From: Flavihumibacter profundi
GTDB lineage: Bacteria; Bacteroidota; Bacteroidia; Chitinophagales; Chitinophagaceae
Length of the DNA: 64,000 nucleotides
Assembly: GCF_020076305.1 (NCBI RefSeq)
Contig: NZ_JAIQXE010000001.1
Coordinates: 1,860,001-1,924,000, forward strand
Reading direction: 5' to 3'
Part shown: positions 33,901-41,812 of the stretch, in pieces
Position numbering within the stretch: the stretch's first letter is position 1
How the letters are laid out: each line of letters begins with the position of its first letter
The notes under the pieces: model-generated
Database searches by the model: none
What the model was told of the DNA's origin: nothing
What the model saw: only the letters and a program-made list of their open reading frames with translations
Position numbers and translations under genes: made by a program

Positions 33901-34794
33901 ATGATGAAAAAAATTATCCTGGCAGTTTCCCTTCCGCTGTTGCTGGCGTCCTGCGGCAGGTTCAAAAACAAAGAAACCACATATAATAGCGGGCAACGCA
34001 TCGTCTGTTTGTCAAAGCACCTTACAGAAATAGTTTTCGCGCTAGGCAAAGGACACAATATTGTTGCTGTAGACCTGAGCAGTACATACCCTGACAGTGC
34101 GAAACTGCTGAAAACAGTTGGCTATCACCGGGCTTTGAATGCTGAAGGCATCATTGCCATGGACCCTGACCTGGTGATTCACAGTAATGATATCGGTCCG
34201 GAAAATGTGTTACCGCAAATCACAAAAGCAGGACTAAATATCAAAGCATTTGGCGGAGCGAATACTATTGACAGCGCTAAATTACTGATCACTGAAATGG
34301 GGAAATTTTTCAGCGAGGAAAAGAAAGCTGATTCCCTGAACAGGAAAATAGATAAGGATTTAGATATAGCTAGAAAAGCCTTACTGGAAATGCATTTAAA
34401 GGATACGCCGACTGTAATGGTGATCCATTTTGGCAGGGCTAATAATGTCTATTTTGTGATGAGTGGCCGTGGCGGCCCTGCAGATAAATACATTGAGCTA
34501 GCTGGTGGCAAGACAGCCCATTATGATGCAAAAGGTGCGAGGCAAATCAGTGCGGAAGCAGTCGCAACTGCAAATCCTGATATAATTATTGCTACAGATT
34601 TCGGTTATGACCAAATGGGCAGTATGGAAAAATTCATTAGCGGTGTACCCGGTGTGGCACTGACCAATGCGGGGAAAAACAAACGGATCGTCCGGTTCGA
34701 AGAACACGACCTGGTTTATTTTGGTCCGAGGTCCGGTGAGAATATAATGGCATTAATGAAACTGATCCATCCGCAGGCAGATGTTCAGAAATAA
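33901..34794 (+). CDS. hmuT: Heme ABC transporter substrate-binding lipoprotein
   Basis: A 297-residue class III binding protein with a lipobox (LLLASCGRF) and so anchored in the inner-membrane periplasmic face. The body has IVCLSKHLTEIVFALGKGHN, then the key VGYHRALNAEGIIAMDPDLV. The Tyr in VGY aligns with the axial heme ligand of PhuT/ShuT-type proteins, supporting heme as ligand. The C-terminal lobe contains GPADKYIELAGGKTAH. A GTG and two ATG codons are stacked at 33898-33906; the first ATG is used. It overlaps the permease start by 14 bases. Confidence 0.88.
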   Translation: MMKKIILAVSLPLLLASCGRFKNKETTYNSGQRIVCLSKHLTEIVFALGKGHNIVAVDLSSTYPDSAKLLKTVGYHRALNAEGIIAMDPDLVIHSNDIGPENVLPQITKAGLNIKAFGGANTIDSAKLLITEMGKFFSEEKKADSLNRKIDKDLDIARKALLEMHLKDTPTVMVIHFGRANNVYFVMSGRGGPADKYIELAGGKTAHYDAKGARQISAEAVATANPDIIIATDFGYDQMGSMEKFISGVPGVALTNAGKNKRIVRFEEHDLVYFGPRSGENIMALMKLIHPQADVQK

Positions 34795-35830
34795 CAAATA
34801 CTTCCTGCCAGTACTAATTGCATTACTGGTTATTGTATTACTCTGTGCCATTGGATTTGGGGCAGTGCCAATAACACTAACAGATATCATAAGCGCTGTG
34901 CAGCATTATATCAGCGGGCAGCCTGCCGCCAATATCCACGAAGCTGTGTTCTGGGAACTTCGGCTTCCCCGTGTTTTATTATGCGCCATAACAGGAGCAA
35001 TACTGGCAGTTTCAGGAGTACTGATGCAGGGATTATTCCGCAACCCCATTGTTGAACCTGGCCTTGTGGGAACCAGTGCAGGTGCAGCTTTTGGTGCATC
35101 AATAGTATTTGTGATGGGCACCGGTATTGGCGTTGCATTTAAGTCCGCTACCGGCCCGTTTCTTGTGCCGGTTTTTGCATTTGCCGGCGGAATGCTGGCC
35201 ACTTATGCAGTTTATGCATTGGCGAAAAATGCGAAAAGGGTATCCACGCTTTCCTTATTGCTTATTGGCATTGCGATCAACGCCATTGGCCTGAGTGGCA
35301 CAGGTTTCATGAGTTACCTGGCAAGGGATCCGCAAGCCCGCAGTATTACATTCTGGAGCCTTGGCACTTTTTCAGGAGCTTCCTGGTCACAGGTCTTTAT
35401 CGTAGGCAGCATTGCTGCAATTATATTTGCAATTGCACTCAGCTATGCGAAACAACTGAATGCCTTACTCCTTGGCGAAGAGGAAGCGACTTATTTAGGC
35501 GTTGACCCCAAACGCCTGCAGCAGAAAATACTGGTCATCAACACTGCTATGGTTTCAGTAGCCACTGCATTTGTGGGCGTGATTAGTTTTATGGGACTAA
35601 TTGTCCCCCATATTTTGCGTTTACTGATTGGCAGTGATAACAAGAAATTATTACCTGCTTCTATGATTTCAGGGGCCATGCTTTTAACTCTTGCCGATAT
35701 GATGGCAAGACTTTTATTAGCCCCGGCAGAAATACCAATCGGCATTATTACATCACTGGTTGGGGCACCAATATTTATTATCCTGCTGAAAAAATTCAAT
35801 AGTATACAACAAGGAGGTAACAGTGCTTAG
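34781..35830 (+). CDS. hmuU: FecCD-family heme/iron ABC transporter permease
   Basis: A 349-residue inner-membrane permease with about ten helices. Family motifs are ELRLPRVLLCAITGAILAVS, GVLMQGLFRNPIVEPGLVG, LWG-type SITFWSLGTFSGASW, and GVISFMGLIVPHILRLLIG with the coupling-helix Gly that contacts the ATPase. It begins inside the last 14 bases of hmuT and its last eight bases overlap the ATPase gene, so all three are translationally coupled. It carries heme (or a siderophore) from HmuT to the cytoplasm. Confidence 0.93.
   Translation: MFRNNKYFLPVLIALLVIVLLCAIGFGAVPITLTDIISAVQHYISGQPAANIHEAVFWELRLPRVLLCAITGAILAVSGVLMQGLFRNPIVEPGLVGTSAGAAFGASIVFVMGTGIGVAFKSATGPFLVPVFAFAGGMLATYAVYALAKNAKRVSTLSLLLIGIAINAIGLSGTGFMSYLARDPQARSITFWSLGTFSGASWSQVFIVGSIAAIIFAIALSYAKQLNALLLGEEEATYLGVDPKRLQQKILVINTAMVSVATAFVGVISFMGLIVPHILRLLIGSDNKKLLPASMISGAMLLTLADMMARLLLAPAEIPIGIITSLVGAPIFIILLKKFNSIQQGGNSA
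35811..35817 (+). promoter_or_regulatory. Canonical Shine-Dalgarno site that decides the hmuV start
   Basis: AAGGAGG lies five bases before the GTG at 35823, inside the end of hmuU. Strong sites like this are rare in the window, and this one supports the GTG start. Confidence 0.7.
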
Positions 35831-36608
35831 GACAGAAAACATTACCTATAGTATTGGCCGGAAGAAAATATTAAAGGGCATAACAGCTGAATTCGAATCA
35901 GGCAAGCTGCATATGATCCTTGGCCCTAACGGATCTGGCAAGTCTACTTTCCTAAAAATCTTCAGTGGAGAATTAAAAGGATATACCGGAAAAGTAACTT
36001 ACCAGCAACAGGATATAAAGGAATTGAACATCGAAGCGCTGGCCAAAAGAAGGTCAGTGATGAGTCAGCAAACCGAACTTGGTTTTCCTTTAACCGTTGA
36101 GGAGGTTGTGATGATGGGAAGATACCCGCATTTTGTGTTTAATCCCACTAAAAAAGATGTAGAAATATGCCGGCAGGTGATTGACCTCCTATCGCTGTCT
36201 TCCTTCACTTCAAGGAATTACCTGACCCTGAGCGGAGGTGAAAAACAGCGGGTACAATTTGCAAGGGTGCTGGCGCAAATCTGGGTGCAAAACAATAATG
36301 AAACCCGTTTCCTCTTCCTGGATGAACCATTGAACAGCCTTGATATAAATTACCAGCAGGAGTTTCTCCAGGTCCTCAGGAAATTTGGAAAGGATGATGT
36401 TACAATGATTGCGGTTATACATGATATAAACCTGGCTACACAATATGCCGACAACCTGCTTTTCTTTAAAGAAGGAAGCCTGGTAAAACAAGGAGCACCT
36501 AAGGAAATTATTTCTTCCGGATTATTATCAGATGTTTTCCAGGTTCAGTCAACCATTATTGATAATCCGGTTACAAAACAACCACTTGTTATCTTCAGCA
36601 GCCAATGA
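35823..36608 (+). CDS. hmuV: Heme/iron ABC transporter ATP-binding protein
   Basis: A 261-residue ABC ATPase. Walker A is GPNGSGKSTFLKIFSGEL, the Q loop lies in MSQQTELGFPLTVEEVV, the signature is YLTLSGGEKQRVQFARVL, and Walker B is FLFLDEPLNSLDI followed by the H-loop IHDINLATQYADN. HmuV-type proteins share the MGRYPHF segment seen here. Translation starts at GTG behind a strong Shine-Dalgarno site. Last gene of the uptake operon; no heme oxygenase or HmuS gene follows. Confidence 0.93.
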   Translation: MLRTENITYSIGRKKILKGITAEFESGKLHMILGPNGSGKSTFLKIFSGELKGYTGKVTYQQQDIKELNIEALAKRRSVMSQQTELGFPLTVEEVVMMGRYPHFVFNPTKKDVEICRQVIDLLSLSSFTSRNYLTLSGGEKQRVQFARVLAQIWVQNNNETRFLFLDEPLNSLDINYQQEFLQVLRKFGKDDVTMIAVIHDINLATQYADNLLFFKEGSLVKQGAPKEIISSGLLSDVFQVQSTIIDNPVTKQPLVIFSSQ

Positions 36609-36705
36609 ACAGTTGGGTAACTGATTTAAATCATACCGGCCACATATATTTTTATTTAATTTAACTTCCCTAAGCATCTTGTATTAATTAACATTAATAG
36701 GAACA

Positions 36706-37305
36706 ATGAAAAAAATAATCGGCGGCTTGTTATTGCTGCTTACACTTACAGCCTCTGCCCAAAAAAGACAATACGTTTCCGCTGCATTCACCGACAATGC
36801 CAGCGCCTATCCTTTTGGGAAATTCGCAGGTTTTTTCAATGAGCCTGTGCATGCCGGATTTGAATTTGGCTGGGGCCATGTGAAAGAGAAAAATAAGCAC
36901 GATTGGTATTGGGAATTGAAAGCTGGTTATTTCTACCACCAGTTTGTACAAAACGGCATCCCGATTTACGTGACCGGCGGCTATAGATACAGGATAGTGA
37001 AACATTTTAGCGCAGATGTAAGTCTTGGCCTGGGTTATTTTCATTCAATTGCTACCACAGCCGTATTAAAGCAAAACAGTTCGGGCGAGTATGTAAATGC
37101 CAAGGGAATAGGCAGGCCGCAAGTGATGGTTCCATTTACCCTCGGCGCCAATTACGATTTCAACTGGAACAATACCCGGCAATGCAGGATTTTCATAGAA
37201 TACCAGCAGCGAATACAGGCACCATTTGTTAACAGTTACGTACCCATATTACCCTATAACCAACTGGCCATCGGTTTTGCCTTTTACCTGCCCGGAAAAA
37301 AATAA
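36706..37305 (+). CDS. Putative outer-membrane beta-barrel protein
   Basis: A 199-residue protein with a signal peptide (GGLLLLLTLTASAQ). Alternating aromatic strands follow (HAGFEFGWGHV, DWYWELKAGYFYHQF, SADVSLGLGYFHS) and it ends in a hydrophobic last strand (LAIGFAFYLPGKK). This fits an eight-stranded outer-membrane barrel of the kind widespread in Bacteroidota. Function unknown. It lies 97 bases after hmuV and only seven bases before the next gene on the same strand, so it probably belongs with the downstream serine hydrolase rather than the heme operon. Confidence 0.7.
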   Translation: MKKIIGGLLLLLTLTASAQKRQYVSAAFTDNASAYPFGKFAGFFNEPVHAGFEFGWGHVKEKNKHDWYWELKAGYFYHQFVQNGIPIYVTGGYRYRIVKHFSADVSLGLGYFHSIATTAVLKQNSSGEYVNAKGIGRPQVMVPFTLGANYDFNWNNTRQCRIFIEYQQRIQAPFVNSYVPILPYNQLAIGFAFYLPGKK

Positions 37306-37312
37306 AAAATCC

Positions 37313-38506
37313 ATGAAAAAGATATACACCCTGGCTATTTTTGCATACCTGCTGTTGACAGCCTGCCAGAAAGCACAGATAGCACATACACTCGATCAGT
37401 CTAGGGATGTACCCTGGGCAGACTCCAGCAATAACCACCCCAAAAATGCAGCATTCCGCGACCTGCTTGAAAAATACAAGACAAAGGGACTACCCGGAAT
37501 TTCATTGCTCGTCAACGACAAAAACGGTACCTGGGTTGGTTCAACCGGTTATGCGGATATAGAAAAGAAAATCCCGTTCAGGGTTGGACAGGTTGCCAAA
37601 ATAGCCAGTATCACCAAATTATTTATGGGCACCCTTGTATTTAAAATGATTGAAGATTCAGTCAATACAGGCATTGGCTATAACTCCCTGTATGACCCCA
37701 TAACAAAATGGTTGCCTTCCCGTATTACTGATAAGCTGCCGAATGGAAAATTGATTACGCTGGGCCAATGCATGAAACACGAAACAGGCATTCCAGATGT
37801 TATAGATGAAGACAAATTTTACCTCGCTGTATTAAACAACCCGGTAAAAAAATGGGAACAGGAAGAACTGCTGGAAATTATATATGGCAAAGCCCCCGTC
37901 TTTGCTCCCGGCGATACGGCAATTTACTCTAATACGAATACGATTATAGTATCCCTTATACTGGAAGCAGCAACTGGAAAAAAACATGAAGACCTCTTAA
38001 AAGAATACCTGCTCCATCCGCTGGCATTAAGCCAAACCTTTTACCAGCCATACGACCAGTTACCAGCCAACACCGCCCAGGGATATTTCGATTTATACAA
38101 TAACAACACCATTGTAAATGTTTCGAACCTTGTTACGGGTAGTGGTAACGGTTATGGCGGATTGTATTCAGATGTTTTTGATTTGTACTCATTCATTGAC
38201 AGGCTTTTAATCAAAAAGACAATCCTAACCCAGAAATCATTGACCACAATGGAAACCTATGGCAAACCTGATTTCCCCAACCAATATGGCTATGGAATTA
38301 TGAAAAAATTCATTGACCGTGGTGAAGATGCCGGGGTTGGGCACTCCGGCCGGGACCTGGGATATTCCGCGAACTTATTTTATTTCCAGAATAAAGGGGT
38401 AACCCATGCCTTCCTGGTGAATTATGGAACAGCCGGGGATAGCAACTTAAAAAAAGTGTTCGAGGAATTTCAGGATGAATTACTGGACCTTACATTGAAA
38501 CCCTGA
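37313..38506 (+). CDS. Beta-lactamase-family serine hydrolase lipoprotein
   Basis: A 397-residue protein of the class C beta-lactamase/DD-peptidase fold (Beta-lactamase family). The signal peptide ends in a lipobox (YLLLTACQK), so it is a lipoprotein. The active-site Ser-x-x-Lys is SITKLFMG, the Tyr-x-Asn is YSNTNT, and the third motif is HSGRDLG (H-x-G). This family contains esterases and peptidases as well as beta-lactamases; the substrate is unknown. The frame is open from 37226 over the previous gene, but MKKIYTLAIF at 37313 starts the lipoprotein signal. Confidence 0.88.
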   Translation: MKKIYTLAIFAYLLLTACQKAQIAHTLDQSRDVPWADSSNNHPKNAAFRDLLEKYKTKGLPGISLLVNDKNGTWVGSTGYADIEKKIPFRVGQVAKIASITKLFMGTLVFKMIEDSVNTGIGYNSLYDPITKWLPSRITDKLPNGKLITLGQCMKHETGIPDVIDEDKFYLAVLNNPVKKWEQEELLEIIYGKAPVFAPGDTAIYSNTNTIIVSLILEAATGKKHEDLLKEYLLHPLALSQTFYQPYDQLPANTAQGYFDLYNNNTIVNVSNLVTGSGNGYGGLYSDVFDLYSFIDRLLIKKTILTQKSLTTMETYGKPDFPNQYGYGIMKKFIDRGEDAGVGHSGRDLGYSANLFYFQNKGVTHAFLVNYGTAGDSNLKKVFEEFQDELLDLTLKP

Positions 38507-38510
38507 TAAA

Positions 38511-39275
38511 GTGAACAGTATTAAATACTTCGCTGCGGAAGACCATATTATCCGCAAAATCTGGGGAAAGGCTGATACCATCCTGCTGATCTTCGCCGGA
38601 TCGGCCGCAGAATTTGCATTGAATAAGGCGGTGGACTGGCTATACTTCACCGGAAAAATTCCCAAAGACCCGATTGGCCGGCTTTTCTCAACAGTTTCTT
38701 ATGCCCGGAAAATCATTTTCGCTACCGAAGAAGACGCTTTCGCCACCATCGATTCCATAAACGACATACACGGCCATGTTGAAAAAGCAAGGGGAGCGAA
38801 AATCCCAGAATGGGCCTTCCGCGATGTACTGTACATGCTGATCCATTATTCCATTGCTTCCTTTGAAATACTGGAAAGAAGTTTAACAAATGCTGAAAAA
38901 GAAGCCGTATACGACAACTTCCTGAAACTGGGGAATCGAATGCAGATCCCCCGATTGCCATCAGACTATACTTCCTGGCAACTCAGCTACGATGCACACC
39001 TGCAACAGGACCTGGAAAAATCGGCATTAAGCATCGATTTATTCAAACAATACAAAAAACACCTGGGCACCATCCGGTACAGGATCCTGCTGGAATCACA
39101 GAAGCTGGTGGTGCCGCCTCAAACGGCAACGTTACTGGGATTTACAAAGGGCTCCGCCCTGAAACCATTGATGCCATTTTATAAAACACTCAGGGCTGCC
39201 AAAGCAGACTGGCTGCTGAAATCCATTTTATTGCCAGCAGCTTACCATGAGCAGATCAGGCAATTGGATGCCTGA
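38511..39275 (+). CDS. MpaB/rubber-oxygenase-like (DUF2236) protein
   Basis: A 254-residue protein that resembles the DUF2236 group, which includes MpaB and latex-clearing oxygenases that hold heme b. Recognisable features are an N-terminal ...GSAAEFALNKAVDWLYFTGK, then TVSYARKIIFATEEDAFATI, an HGHV stretch (residue about 84) and LIHYSIASFEILERSL, with IPRLPSDY near residue 145. The overall helix pattern fits, but I rate the assignment as by-eye only. It starts at GTG four bases after the serine hydrolase stop, so it is likely cotranscribed. No signal peptide; the substrate is unknown. Confidence 0.65.
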   Translation: MNSIKYFAAEDHIIRKIWGKADTILLIFAGSAAEFALNKAVDWLYFTGKIPKDPIGRLFSTVSYARKIIFATEEDAFATIDSINDIHGHVEKARGAKIPEWAFRDVLYMLIHYSIASFEILERSLTNAEKEAVYDNFLKLGNRMQIPRLPSDYTSWQLSYDAHLQQDLEKSALSIDLFKQYKKHLGTIRYRILLESQKLVVPPQTATLLGFTKGSALKPLMPFYKTLRAAKADWLLKSILLPAAYHEQIRQLDA

Positions 39276-39610
39276 AACCAAATTAATTGACTGCTGCAAA
39301 TATTTCATTTTGCACCTGCAGTCCGCCTGGGAAACGTCCCAAACAGGCAGGTGCCAAATTGATTCCCCTTCTATTATCAAAAGAAAAGTCAATGGTTTAA
39401 ACTACCTGTAAACAATTTATTTGTTATACCGATCTATTTACCGGCCCGCGATAACCGACAAACAACCATATTTCCCGACAAACTGCATTAATCGGAAACA
39501 ATTGCTTTAAATCTCCTGGTTGCACCATATGTCGATTTTTGCTACACAAGAAAATATTTCATTCTAACTTATTGAAAGAAATAAAATCTCAACCTTTAAA
39601 TATTCACCAA
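39276..39610. other. Gene-free stretch with one structured hairpin
   Basis: No gene was found in these 335 bases. GCACCTGC (39312-39319) pairs with GCAGGTGC (39347-39354), and inside lies GGGA-aacg-TCCC (39329-39340), which gives a two-part hairpin without a T run. The rest is AT-rich and shows no consensus promoter box. Confidence 0.6.
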
Positions 39611-40150
39611 ATGAAAAATAAAGCCAATAATAAAAAAACATTTTTTTACTCCTTCGGCCTTCTAATGCTATATTTTGTCCTGGCAACCTGTTCCTGCAAA
39701 AAGGAAACAAAACCAACAGAAGTAATCATACCCACACCAAGGACAACACATCAGATACAATCATTTGTACTGGATACAATACTAAAAGCACCAGATGAAT
39801 CGGGCTTTGAATGGGAGCCATGGGACGATTATGTAATAAAAAATGGCGAAGATTCATTGTTTTTTACTTCCTTGCCCAAATTGGATTCCAGCTATCATTA
39901 CACTATTGAAAATTTTACAGATGTGTCCCTGATAATGAAGAATGGAGATACAATTAAAAACATACCAGCGCAAACATCCCAGCTCAATATACCTTCCCCA
40001 TTTTCCTATTATTGCAGCTGTGAATTAAATTTAAAGGATCGTGTTAATTCCCCAAATTACATAGGTATCAACTGGATTCAAACTGCACCACTTACAAGGC
40101 CTGATATTAATGCAGTGCATATTTTGTTTAGCTATTGGAGTTGGAAATAA
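39611..40150 (+). CDS. Hypothetical lipoprotein
   Basis: A 179-residue protein with a lipoprotein signal (LMLYFVLATCSC, Cys near residue 29). The mature part is a single domain of unknown type with many Asp, Ser and Thr and with YHYTIENFTDVSLIMKNGDT, which looks like a small beta-sandwich. No family recognised. The frame opens at 39539, but MKNKANNKKTFFY at 39611 gives the normal signal peptide. It stands alone; the region after it shows no terminator. Confidence 0.65.
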   Translation: MKNKANNKKTFFYSFGLLMLYFVLATCSCKKETKPTEVIIPTPRTTHQIQSFVLDTILKAPDESGFEWEPWDDYVIKNGEDSLFFTSLPKLDSSYHYTIENFTDVSLIMKNGDTIKNIPAQTSQLNIPSPFSYYCSCELNLKDRVNSPNYIGINWIQTAPLTRPDINAVHILFSYWSWK

Positions 40151-40335
40151 AATTTACAAAAAGACGCGGATTATTATAAACATCCCCGGCATAGAGACCT
40201 GCCTGCTGTTTGAAAGCAAGGTTCCCAATCAGAAACCATACCTGAAGTATATGAAGCCCTGTTGCGGATGTACCTAAAGGCAAAAACCCGCCATAATAGG
40301 TGATAATTATCAATCCAACTGTTTACGCGGTTTTG

Positions 40336-40343
40336 TAAATTTG
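40336..40343 (+). promoter_or_regulatory. Promoter box four bases ahead of the methyltransferase start
   Basis: TAAATTTG, perfect -7 box, ends four bases before the ATG at 40348. No -33 element at the normal spacing. Predicts a leaderless mRNA. Confidence 0.5.
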
Positions 40344-40347
40344 CATA

Positions 40348-40956
40348 ATGGATCAGCCATTTTCACAGGAATCTGCAATCGATGCCTGGTTTGGTAGCGA
40401 GGCGCAGTTTAATTCCCTGTATCCTGAAGACATCAGGTTAATGTCCCGCCGGCAGTGGACGCCATTATTGGTGGCCAAAAAAGCCGCAGCCTTCCTGAGG
40501 ACTGGTCCAGGGATAAAAATTCTGGATATCGGCAGTGGCGTGGGGAAATTTTGCCTGGCTGCAGCCTATTACAATCCCGATGTAGCGTTTATTGGCATCG
40601 AACAACGCAGTTACTTAACAGACCATGCCAATTGCGCATTGGAAAAACTCGCACTGAAAAATGTTTCCTTTATCAACGGCAATTTTACCGAACTGAATTT
40701 TAAGGATTACCAGCATTTTTATTTCTATAATTCCTTTTACGAAAACATTGCTGAAAAAGAACAGATTGACCAGGACATCCCCTGCTCAACCGCGCTATTT
40801 GAACATTATAGCCACTGTCTCTACAAACAATTAAAAGAAGCAAAAAAAGGAACCCGGCTGGTCACCTACCATAGCGTTGAAACTGAGATACCCGAAGAAT
40901 ACCATATTGTACAATCCGAGATTAACGATTACCTCAAATTTTGGATTAAAGTGTAA
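40348..40956 (+). CDS. Class I SAM-dependent methyltransferase
   Basis: A 202-residue Rossmann methyltransferase. Motif I is KILDIGSGVGKFCLAAAYY near residue 55; the acidic end of strand 2 is IGIEQR; and motif post-I lies in SFINGNFTEL. The C-terminal part (THHSVETEIPEEYHIV-like) shows no DPPY or NPPY signature, so the substrate cannot be guessed from it. The start is supported by the promoter box just upstream. The DUF1275 gene follows after 27 bases. Confidence 0.82.
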   Translation: MDQPFSQESAIDAWFGSEAQFNSLYPEDIRLMSRRQWTPLLVAKKAAAFLRTGPGIKILDIGSGVGKFCLAAAYYNPDVAFIGIEQRSYLTDHANCALEKLALKNVSFINGNFTELNFKDYQHFYFYNSFYENIAEKEQIDQDIPCSTALFEHYSHCLYKQLKEAKKGTRLVTYHSVETEIPEEYHIVQSEINDYLKFWIKV

Positions 40957-40983
40957 ACAATCCATAATTTAATTGCACCTGAT

Positions 40984-41748
40984 ATGCTGAAACATACCGG
41001 AGTCCGCCGTACCCATATTCATAATGTTCGTTTAGCCACTCTGTTAAGCTTAACAGCAGGTTTAGTTAACGGGGAAGGATTCCTGGGTTTTTCAGTATTA
41101 ACAACAAATGTTACAGGTCACGCTGCTTTATTTGCAGAAAGTATTTCCATAAAAGACTGGACGGCTTCATGGGTGATTGCACTATGGATGCTGTTATTCC
41201 TTGGCGGTGCATTCATTTCCAGTTTTATCCTTGATATAATAGGAAAAAATCAGCGATACTCGTATTTGATCCCCATTTCCATTGAATTTTTAATACTACT
41301 TGCAAATGGCCTATTTGGTGGGGATTTTGAAAATATTTTTTTCGGCAAACAAATATTTGCAGGCAGTTTACTATTTGCCATGGGGCTTCAGAATGCGCTC
41401 GTCTCCATGATTTCAAAATCTGTGGTGCGTACAACACATTTAACCGGAACATTCACGGACCTTGGAATTGAACTTGCGCAATTAAAATTCGTCCGTAAAG
41501 AAAAGAAAGCCGAAATGAAAGCCAGGATCAGGCTGAAGATATATATCATTATATTTTTTATTGCCGGCGCCTTATTCGGCGCTTATGCTTTCAGGAGCTT
41601 GAAATTTTATTCCTTTTTCATACCTGCTGCAATTTTAATATTCACTTTACTCTATGATGTCTTCAGGGTAAACGCAAAACTTTATTACCGGAAAATTGAG
41701 AAAAAAATAAAAACCGTAAAACCGGTTATCGTAACTACCAAAACATAA
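40984..41748 (+). CDS. DUF1275 (YoaK-like) membrane protein
   Basis: A 254-residue membrane protein with about six hydrophobic segments. LATLLSLTAGLVNGEGFLGF and TTNVTGHAALFAES form the DUF1275 signature near the N-terminus, and SMISKSVVRTTHLTGTFTDL the second one. The family is found across bacteria, its function is unknown. It lies 65 bases before the Ehr operon on the same strand; a functional link is not shown. Confidence 0.85.
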   Translation: MLKHTGVRRTHIHNVRLATLLSLTAGLVNGEGFLGFSVLTTNVTGHAALFAESISIKDWTASWVIALWMLLFLGGAFISSFILDIIGKNQRYSYLIPISIEFLILLANGLFGGDFENIFFGKQIFAGSLLFAMGLQNALVSMISKSVVRTTHLTGTFTDLGIELAQLKFVRKEKKAEMKARIRLKIYIIIFFIAGALFGAYAFRSLKFYSFFIPAAILIFTLLYDVFRVNAKLYYRKIEKKIKTVKPVIVTTKT

Positions 41749-41812
41749 GAACTGGCTATTAAAAGCGTATATTCAGGAAGTGGATTTTTTTAGTTTCTAA
41801 TTATACCTGATA

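Noticed and set aside
39312-39354. Possible riboswitch or small RNA
   Set aside because: Only an 8-base stem with an inner 4-base stem, no known aptamer core and no adjacent expression platform.
40128-40313. Small leftward frame of 61 codons between the lipoprotein and methyltransferase genes
   Set aside because: No signal peptide, no ribosome-binding site, no recognisable motif; only coding chance in a short gap.
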